A DNA stretch of 64,000 nucleotides. Source: Actinomadura kijaniata NBRC 14229. GTDB lineage: Bacteria > Actinomycetota > Actinomycetes > Streptosporangiales > Streptosporangiaceae. Under the pieces are notes generated by a model. It was not told where the DNA came from and did not search any database. It worked only from the letters and a program-made list of their open reading frames with translations. The stretch's first letter is position 1. Every line of letters starts with the position of its first letter. Below are positions 59,024 through 64,000 of the stretch, piece after piece. Location: positions 62,001 to 126,000 of the forward strand of contig NZ_BCQR01000001.1 in the NCBI RefSeq assembly GCF_001552175.1. Reading direction: 5' to 3'. Position numbers and translations under genes: made by a program.

Positions 59024-59745
59024 ACGCAGCGCAGGCCGTCCATGTCGTCCACCGGCTCGGCGAACGCCACCCGCAGCGCGAACGGGCCCGGGTCCTCCGT
59101 GTCGGGGACGGTGATGTGCAGCCACATCCCGTGCCGGTCCAGCGCCAGGGGGCGGACCACCGTCGCCTCCGACGGGAAGTGGCCCAGGTTCTTCAGCAGG
59201 AGGCGGAGTTCGTCCCGGTGGGCGCCGTCCAGGTGGGTCAGGACGCCCGCCTCCACCGCCGTGAACGGGTCGGGCGCCCCCGCCGCGTACTCCTCCGGCT
59301 CCAGGTTCGCCGTCCCCCACGGGTCCTCGATCTCCACCTCCGCGACCTCCAGGGCCAGCAGGGTCCACTCCTCGCCCAGGTCCAGCAGTTCGGAGCGCGG
59401 GTGCAGGCGCGACAGGCGGACGGCCGCCGCGCGGCGTTCGGACGCGGGGACCTCCGTCAGCCAGCCGTGCAGCCACGCCCGGCCCCGCACCCGGTCCGGC
59501 AGCGCCACCGGGGCGACGTCGCTCAGCCGCAGCGTCGCGGGCAGGTCCGGCTCGCCCGCCAGCGCCGCCACGATCGGGGAGCCGGTGGGCATGAGGAGCA
59601 GGGGGCGGCCGTTCTCGTCGGTGATGTGGGCGGAGACCGGCGCGTACGGGACGCCCGGCGCGACCAGGACGCCGTCCGCCACCCCGTAGGCCAACGTGCG
59701 CGCCCGCTCGGCCGCGGTGGGCCGTCCCGTGGTGCCCTCGCTCAT
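58987..59745 (-). CDS. HugZ/DUF2470-like heme-iron utilisation protein
   Basis: A 252-aa protein. The N-terminal ~130 residues resemble a split-barrel (PVSAHITDENGRPLLLMPTG, LPATLRLSDVAPVALPD). The C-terminal DUF2470-like region includes LTHLDGAHRDELRLLL and MWLHITVPDTEDPGPFALRV. Such proteins bind or degrade heme. ATG 59745 is chosen for spacing from AAGGAGG, though ATG 59748 is adjacent. An iron box lies about 20 bp upstream, fitting iron-repressed expression. Confidence 0.82.
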   Translation of the reverse strand: MSEGTTGRPTAAERARTLAYGVADGVLVAPGVPYAPVSAHITDENGRPLLLMPTGSPIVAALAGEPDLPATLRLSDVAPVALPDRVRGRAWLHGWLTEVPASERRAAAVRLSRLHPRSELLDLGEEWTLLALEVAEVEIEDPWGTANLEPEEYAAGAPDPFTAVEAGVLTHLDGAHRDELRLLLKNLGHFPSEATVVRPLALDRHGMWLHITVPDTEDPGPFALRVAFAEPVDDMDGLRCVYRRLFAGATRS

Positions 59746-59765
59746 CATCCACCCTCCTTGACGTT

Positions 59766-59784
59766 GTAGGTTAGGCTAACCTAA
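59766..59784. promoter_or_regulatory. iron box (DmdR/IdeR type)
   Basis: GTAGGTTAGGCTAACCTAA matches the 19-bp consensus TTAGGTTAGGCTAACCTAA at 18 positions. A second degenerate copy (13/19) overlaps on the right (59781-59799). It lies between the divergent HugZ-like gene and rpsD. Confidence 0.9.
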
Positions 59785-59816
59785 CTAAGCCTTACCTAAC
59801 CACAGCGAGGTGCGTT

Positions 59817-60425
59817 TTGAACAACTCCCGCCCCAAGGTCCGCCTGTCCCGCGCGCTCGGCATCCCGCTGACGCCCAAGAGCGTGAAGTACTTCGAGGCG
59901 CGGCCCTACCCGCCGGGCGTGCACGGCCGCGCCCGCAAGAACGAGTCCGACTACAAGGTCCGGCTGCGCGAGAAGCAGCGGCTGCGCGCGCAGTACAACA
60001 TCCGCGAGACCCAGCTCCGCAACGCGTTCGCCAAGGCCGCCAAGGTCAAGGGCGCCAAGACCGGCGAGGCCCTGATCGTGGACCTGGAGCGCCGGCTCGA
60101 CGCGCTGGTGCTGCGCGCCGGGTTCGCCCGCACGATCTACCAGGCCCGCCAGTTCGTCGTGCACCGCCACATCCTGGTGAACGGCAAGCGCGTCGACCGG
60201 CCCTCCTACCGCCTGCGCCCGGGCGACGTGATCCAGGTCGCCGAGCGCAGCCGCCAGATGACGCCGTTCCAGGTCGCCGCCACCGGGGCCCACACCGAGA
60301 ACGTCCCGGGCTACCTGGACGTGCGGCACGAGGCGCTGGTCGCGCAGTTCACGCGGCTGCCCGAGCGCGGCGAGATCCCGGTGATCTGCGACGAGCAGCT
60401 CGTCGTCGAGCACTACTCGCGCTGA
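59817..60425 (+). CDS. rpsD: 30S ribosomal protein S4 (zinc-less type)
   Basis: A 202-aa S4, aligned by memory with Streptomyces S4 ([87 protein letters not shown]). It binds 16S rRNA and starts small-subunit assembly. The zinc-binding cysteine cluster is absent. The start is TTG 59817, which keeps the expected (M)NNSRPKV; no ATG or GTG is in frame. It is expressed from a region holding an iron box. Confidence 0.93.
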   Translation: MNNSRPKVRLSRALGIPLTPKSVKYFEARPYPPGVHGRARKNESDYKVRLREKQRLRAQYNIRETQLRNAFAKAAKVKGAKTGEALIVDLERRLDALVLRAGFARTIYQARQFVVHRHILVNGKRVDRPSYRLRPGDVIQVAERSRQMTPFQVAATGAHTENVPGYLDVRHEALVAQFTRLPERGEIPVICDEQLVVEHYSR

Positions 60426-60481
60426 CGCGCGTTCGGCGCGCACAACCGCATACGGCCCGGGGCGGGTCTGGACAGGTGTCC

Positions 60482-60537
60482 GCCTCCATCGGATACAGTC
60501 AACCTAGCGATTGCTTGGCCAGTACTCCGATGGAGGC
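60482..60537 (+). promoter_or_regulatory. 12-bp inverted repeat covering the SD of the dioxygenase
   Basis: GCCTCCATCGGA (60482-60493) pairs with TCCGATGGAGGC (60526-60537), with a 32-nt loop. The right arm contains the GGAGG ribosome-binding site 9 nt before ATG 60546. If transcribed as one RNA it would sequester the SD. A TGGACA-N19-TACAGT promoter-like pair (60469-60499) would start inside the loop, making it a DNA operator instead. Confidence 0.65.
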
Positions 60538-60545
60538 CCCCGGAC

Positions 60546-61433
60546 ATGATCGAATTCCACCCCATGACCCGGAACATCGGTGCCGAGGTCACCGGCGTCG
60601 ACATCAGCAAGCCCCTCGACGGGGAACAGGTCCAGCAGATCCGCGACGGCCTGCTCACGCACATGGTGCTGTTCTTCCGCGACCAGCACATCACCGACGA
60701 GGAGCACGTGGCGTTCGCCAAGCAGTTCGGCACCGCCAACCTGCCGCCGATGGACACCTCCGGCAGCGCCGTGCACGTGCTGGACCAGACCGACCCCAAG
60801 GGCGAGGGCGGCGACCAGTGGCACAGCGACAACACGTTCATGAAGACCCCGCCGATGGGGTCGCTGCTGCGCGCGGTCATCCTCCCCGAGGTCGGCGGCG
60901 ACACCCTCTGGGCCAACATGTACATGGCCTACGACTCGCTCGCGCCCTGGCTCCGGCGGCTCTGCGACGAGCTGTACGCCGAGCACGACCTGACCATGTC
61001 GGTCACCAAGGCCATCGACAAGGGCCACCGGATGGACCTGCGCGCGATGCAGGAGAAGAACCCGCCGGTCGTCCACCCGGTCGTCCGCGTCCACCCCGAG
61101 ACCGGCCGCAAGGCCCTCTACGTGAACCGCTCCTCGGTCACCCGCCTCATCGGCCTGTCCCGCCGGGAGAACGAGGCGATCCTGCCGCTGCTGTTCGACG
61201 CGGTCCGCGACCCGCAGTTCCAGGTGCGGCTGAAGTGGCGGGTCGGCACGCTGGCGTTCTGGGACAACCGCCCGACCCAGCACTACGCGGTCGCCGACTA
61301 CACCCAGCGCCGCAAGATGCACCGCGTCACCATCAACTGCCCGGCCGAGATCGACGACGGCGTTCCCAAGGGCCCCGACGGCGTGACCGGCGCCGACGCC
61401 CCCGCCGAGGCCGCCGCCGCCCGCTACCTGTAG
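60546..61433 (+). CDS. alpha-ketoglutarate-dependent dioxygenase (TauD/AtsK family)
   Basis: A 295-aa Fe(II)/2-oxoglutarate enzyme. The metal triad is His93 and Asp95 in WHSDNTF plus His246 in NRPTQHYAVADY; Arg260 binds 2-oxoglutarate. Similarity to AtsK alkylsulfatase and TauD suggests it frees sulfite or sulfate from sulfonates or alkyl sulfates for sulfur supply. Its stop TAG opens repeat copy 5. Its 5' region has the SD-covering inverted repeat. Confidence 0.9.
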   Translation: MIEFHPMTRNIGAEVTGVDISKPLDGEQVQQIRDGLLTHMVLFFRDQHITDEEHVAFAKQFGTANLPPMDTSGSAVHVLDQTDPKGEGGDQWHSDNTFMKTPPMGSLLRAVILPEVGGDTLWANMYMAYDSLAPWLRRLCDELYAEHDLTMSVTKAIDKGHRMDLRAMQEKNPPVVHPVVRVHPETGRKALYVNRSSVTRLIGLSRRENEAILPLLFDAVRDPQFQVRLKWRVGTLAFWDNRPTQHYAVADYTQRRKMHRVTINCPAEIDDGVPKGPDGVTGADAPAEAAAARYL

Positions 61434-61511
61434 GCCGTGTTTCCAAGCCCTGGCCCACGGCGCTCGCCCAGGGGGCTCGCGCCTCACCAGGGCTTTTGTA
61501 ACACTGCCTAG
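61431..61511. repeat. dispersed intergenic repeat, copy 5
   Basis: An 81-bp copy starting with the TAG stop of the dioxygenase gene (TAGGCCGTGTTTCCAAGCCC) and ending GTAACACTGCCTAG. Middle parts are deleted relative to copy 2. Confidence 0.75.
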
Positions 61512-61535
61512 AGGCGGCCACCGACAGATCCCGGG

Positions 61536-61979
61536 TCAGCGCAGTGAGCCCAGCTCCTCGCGGGCGTGGGCGCGCAGGGTGCGCAGGGACTCGACCATCG
61601 CGCGCAGCTCGTCCTCCCCCAGCGGGGCCGCGAAGTGGCGGCGCAGCGTCTCGGCGTGCACGGTCAGCGCCTGCGCCAGCTTCGCCTCGCCCGCCTCGGT
61701 CAGGCGCACGATCTGGCGGCGCCGGTCCCCCTCGGCCGCGTGCCGCGTCACCAGGTCCGCCGTCTCCATCCGGTCGATCAGCCGGGTCGCCCCGCCGCTG
61801 GTCAGGATCAGCGACGCCGCCAGGTCCCCCATCGACACCGGCCCGTCCTTCAGCCGCAGCAGCGCCTCGAACACCGCGTGCCGGATCCCGCACCGCCGTT
61901 CCAGCTCGCGGCCCGCGATCCTCTCCAGCGCCGCCGCCGCGCCCAGCAACGTCCCGAACTCCCCGACCAGAGGATCCAC
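61536..61979 (-). CDS. MarR family regulator
   Basis: A 147-aa winged-helix regulator (SMGDLAASLILTSGGATRLI, DRMETADLVTRHAAEGDRRR). GTG 61979 is chosen because GGGAGGG lies 8 nt upstream; GTG 62021 has no ribosome-binding site. It converges on the dioxygenase. No divergent partner lies next to it, so its target is unknown. Confidence 0.88.
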   Translation of the reverse strand: MDPLVGEFGTLLGAAAALERIAGRELERRCGIRHAVFEALLRLKDGPVSMGDLAASLILTSGGATRLIDRMETADLVTRHAAEGDRRRQIVRLTEAGEAKLAQALTVHAETLRRHFAAPLGEDELRAMVESLRTLRAHAREELGSLR

Positions 61980-62076
61980 GCCCGTCTTCCCTCCCGAACC
62001 CGAAGTCCCGGCCCCCAGCACAGCACAGCGCGCCCCGTCCGGCGTCCACCGGGTGGGGCGCGCACGGTCCGGGCCG

Positions 62077-63048
62077 TCAGTTCTTGGGCTTGGTGTCCTT
62101 CTCCTTGCCCTTGTCGGTGCCGGTGCCGCCGCCCGGAACGGCCAGCCCGCCGTCGTCGCAGCCGCGCTTCTGCTGGTTGTTGCCGGAGGCGAACTGCTGG
62201 GTGACCTTCCAGTCGCCGCCGACCTTCGACAGCGACAGCCGGATCAGGTTGGCCGGAACGTCGGTGTTGAGGGTCTTGCTGCGCACGGTCACGTCCACCG
62301 AGACGGTCGCGGTGGCGAACCGCTCGTCCACGCTGCCCACGAACGTCTGCGCCGTCTTCGACGTCAGCGCCAGCTCGGGCTGCTCCTTGAACGTGTTGCC
62401 CAGGTTCGGCAGCGTGCACTGCTTGAAGTTGTCCAGCAGGTCGCCCGCCATGAGCTTCTGGGCCTTGTCCATCTGGGACTGGTAGTTGGCGGCGTTGTAG
62501 TTGAGGGCGGCGTTGCCGTAGGCGGCGGCGACCTTCTCGACGGACTTGCGGTCCTCCTCGGCCGACGACAGCGACGACGCGCTGGTCCACTGCCAGATCG
62601 CCAGGCTCGCCAGCGCCGCGACCAGCACGACCGTCACGACCGCGGCGGTGCGGGTCATGCCGAACGCCGACCCCGCCGGGGCCGCGTCCACGTTGACCGG
62701 CGCGGGGCGCGCCTTCTTCCCGCGGGGAGCCGCGGACTCGTCGTCCTCGTCGTCGGATTCGTCGTCGGCGTCCGCCTCGACCGGCTTGGTCAGTTTCGGG
62801 CGCGGCCGGGCGGCGGCGGGCTTGGGCTTCGGCTCACGCCGCTCCTCCTCCTCGACCGACTTCAGCACGTCGTCCAGGTCGAGGTCGTCATCGTCGTCGT
62901 CGATGACCTCGATCACCCGCACCCGGCGCTTGCGCCTGGCCGGGCGGGACGCCTCCCCGCCCGCCGCGTCCTCGTCGGGGGCCTCGACCTCCGCCGCCGG
63001 CGTCTCCTCGGCGTCCTCGGTGACGTCCTTGGGGGTCCTGGCTGTCAC
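62077..63048 (-). CDS. Mce-associated membrane protein
   Basis: A 323-aa single-pass protein. The N-terminal ~130 residues are charged and low-complexity, with acidic runs (IDDDDDDLDLDD). One transmembrane helix (TAAVVTVVLVAALASLAIWQ) leads to an extracellular Mam-like domain (VEKVAAAYGNAALNYNAANY and CTLPNLGNTFKEQP). It has two cysteines. The GTG start follows GAGGAG, 26 nt after the MCE gene. These proteins stabilise Mce lipid importers. Confidence 0.9.
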   Translation of the reverse strand: MTARTPKDVTEDAEETPAAEVEAPDEDAAGGEASRPARRKRRVRVIEVIDDDDDDLDLDDVLKSVEEEERREPKPKPAAARPRPKLTKPVEADADDESDDEDDESAAPRGKKARPAPVNVDAAPAGSAFGMTRTAAVVTVVLVAALASLAIWQWTSASSLSSAEEDRKSVEKVAAAYGNAALNYNAANYQSQMDKAQKLMAGDLLDNFKQCTLPNLGNTFKEQPELALTSKTAQTFVGSVDERFATATVSVDVTVRSKTLNTDVPANLIRLSLSKVGGDWKVTQQFASGNNQQKRGCDDGGLAVPGGGTGTDKGKEKDTKPKN

Positions 63049-63074
63049 TTCGGGTACTCCTCGGGGGTTGGGGA

Positions 63075-64000
63075 TCAGTCCTCGCGCCGGCGGCGCGAAC
63101 GCGGGCGGGGCAGGCGCGAGAGCACGGGCACCGAGCCCGCCATCACCCTGATCAGCACCATCAGGGCCAGGACCGGGGGAACGTACACTAGCCAAACCGG
63201 CGGTCCGGCAGAAGAGTCGCGCGCGTTCTCCGCGGCCCTGCGCGCCGCCAGCGGATCGGGCACGGTGCCGGGCGGGTTGGGCTTGTTGTGGGCCGGGTCG
63301 TGGGAGGGCCTCGTGTCACCGGGGTTCTTGCCCTGGTACGACGCCTGCCTGGTGGTGATCGGGTCGCGGCCGCCCGGGCAGCGCAGCATCGGGTTGACCG
63401 CCGGCTGCGGCAGCGGGTGCTTGAACTCCAGCGTCGCCTGCTTGCGGAGCGTGACCAGGAAGACCACGTTCAGCACCGGCCTGCCCTGGTCCTGGCCGAT
63501 CACGTTGTCCAGCACGACCTTCAGCGACGGCGACAGCCGCAGCGTGCGGCGCAGGTCGGCGAGGGCGTCGGGGTTGTAGCGGGTGATGCCGAGGTCGGCC
63601 AGCGACCCGACGGCGCACTCGAAGTCGGGGCCGGTCTTGTCCAGGAGCCTGTTGACGGTGCTGAGCAGTTCGGGGCCGTCGTCGCGCAGCACCTTCAGCT
63701 CGCCGCGCACCTGCCGCAGGGCGCCGGTGAGGGCGGCGAGGTTGTCGATGCCCGCGCCGAGGTCGCCGCGGTTGGCGTTGAGCACGCTCGCGATCCTGCC
63801 GAGGTCGGAGGTGAGGCCGTCGAGCAGCTCGGTGTTGTCGGCGAACGTCTGGGTGAGCTGGTCACCCCCCTGGATGATCTGCCGCAGCGAGCCCTCGCGG
63901 CCCGACCAGCCCTCGGCGAGCTCGTGGGTGAGGACCCGGGCGTCGTTGGGGTCGATGGCCTTGAGCGTCTTGATGACCGCGCCGAACAGGTCGCCGTAGC
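63075..64000 (-). CDS. MCE family lipid-transport protein (5' end outside window)
   Basis: The C-terminal ~308 aa of an Mce (MlaD-like) protein; the frame continues open to the right edge. Coiled helical repeats follow the missing MCE domain (ELLDGLTSDLGRI, GIDNLAALTGALRQVRGELK), then a Pro-rich region and one hydrophobic helix (VWLVYVPPVLALMVLIRVMA) before a basic tail. It forms part of a hexameric tunnel for lipid uptake. It is probably the last mce gene of an operon extending to the right. Confidence 0.9.
   Translation of the reverse strand, partial: YGDLFGAVIKTLKAIDPNDARVLTHELAEGWSGREGSLRQIIQGGDQLTQTFADNTELLDGLTSDLGRIASVLNANRGDLGAGIDNLAALTGALRQVRGELKVLRDDGPELLSTVNRLLDKTGPDFECAVGSLADLGITRYNPDALADLRRTLRLSPSLKVVLDNVIGQDQGRPVLNVVFLVTLRKQATLEFKHPLPQPAVNPMLRCPGGRDPITTRQASYQGKNPGDTRPSHDPAHNKPNPPGTVPDPLAARRAAENARDSSAGPPVWLVYVPPVLALMVLIRVMAGSVPVLSRLPRPRSRRRRED

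Overview
The window is a GC-rich (low-to-mid 70 % by eye) chromosomal stretch from a filamentous or spore-forming actinomycete. The evidence is strong third-position GC bias, many GTG/TTG starts, a geosmin-synthase-type terpene cyclase, a Spo0M-like protein, an ECF41 sigma factor, an mce locus and a zinc-less S4 of the type found in Streptomyces. The style fits Streptosporangiales/Thermomonosporaceae (Actinomadura-like), but that placement is an inference.

Layout. 1-5.6 kb: a DasR-like site and a small ORF, two DUF4259 paralogues, Spo0M, a GNAT, an ADP-ribosylglycohydrolase pair and a poly-gamma-glutamate hydrolase-like lipoprotein. 5.6-16 kb: AraC regulator, membrane fatty-acid hydroxylase/sterol desaturase, cytochrome P450 behind three palindromes, ECF41 sigma factor, a large LuxR-HTH/NB-ARC regulator, a PNPOx-like protein, and an XRE/MmyB regulator divergent from a DHA2 efflux pump. 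16-25 kb: nuclease, DUF5701, a secreted GH3 N-acetylglucosaminidase behind a second DasR-like site, a LolA/RseB-like protein with an ABC exporter, a lipase and an HSL-family esterase.

24.7-31.9 kb holds the most interesting system. It is a tight minus-strand operon coding for a Family 2B (EshA-like, cNMP-domain-bearing) encapsulin shell protein, a two-domain geosmin-synthase-type terpene cyclase, a second Family 2B shell protein, a polyprenyl diphosphate synthase and an aldo/keto reductase. The organisation predicts a two-component protein nanocompartment for terpene synthesis. The cyclase is atypical: its C-terminal domain carries DDVFVE where geosmin synthases have DDYYP, it has a Pro/Gly-rich insertion, and the peptide GLGxSAxRL recurs after each catalytic domain.

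32-45 kb: secreted protein, MHS transporter, membrane/coiled-coil protein, lpdA, DDAH-like hydrolase, MptpB-like phosphatase, then a run of regulator/efflux modules (MarR-quinone oxidoreductase with three identical palindromes, MFS, MarR-DHA2, AraC-DHA2). 46-57 kb: PadR/HAAS membrane pair, a small HTH protein, a 20-bp tandem array, WS/DGAT, ung, PlsC, AAA ATPase, XRE-cupin regulator with DHA2 pump. 57-64 kb: CGNR regulator with MFS, a HugZ-like protein and rpsD divergent across an iron box, an AtsK/TauD-type dioxygenase, MarR, and the end of an mce locus running off the right edge.

Five copies of a dispersed 80-180 bp intergenic element (around 6.4, 46.0, 48.1, 54.5 and 61.4 kb) lie in the window. 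At three convergent or 3' junctions its ends supply the stop codons of the flanking genes. No tRNA, rRNA, CRISPR array, transposase or prophage genes were seen.
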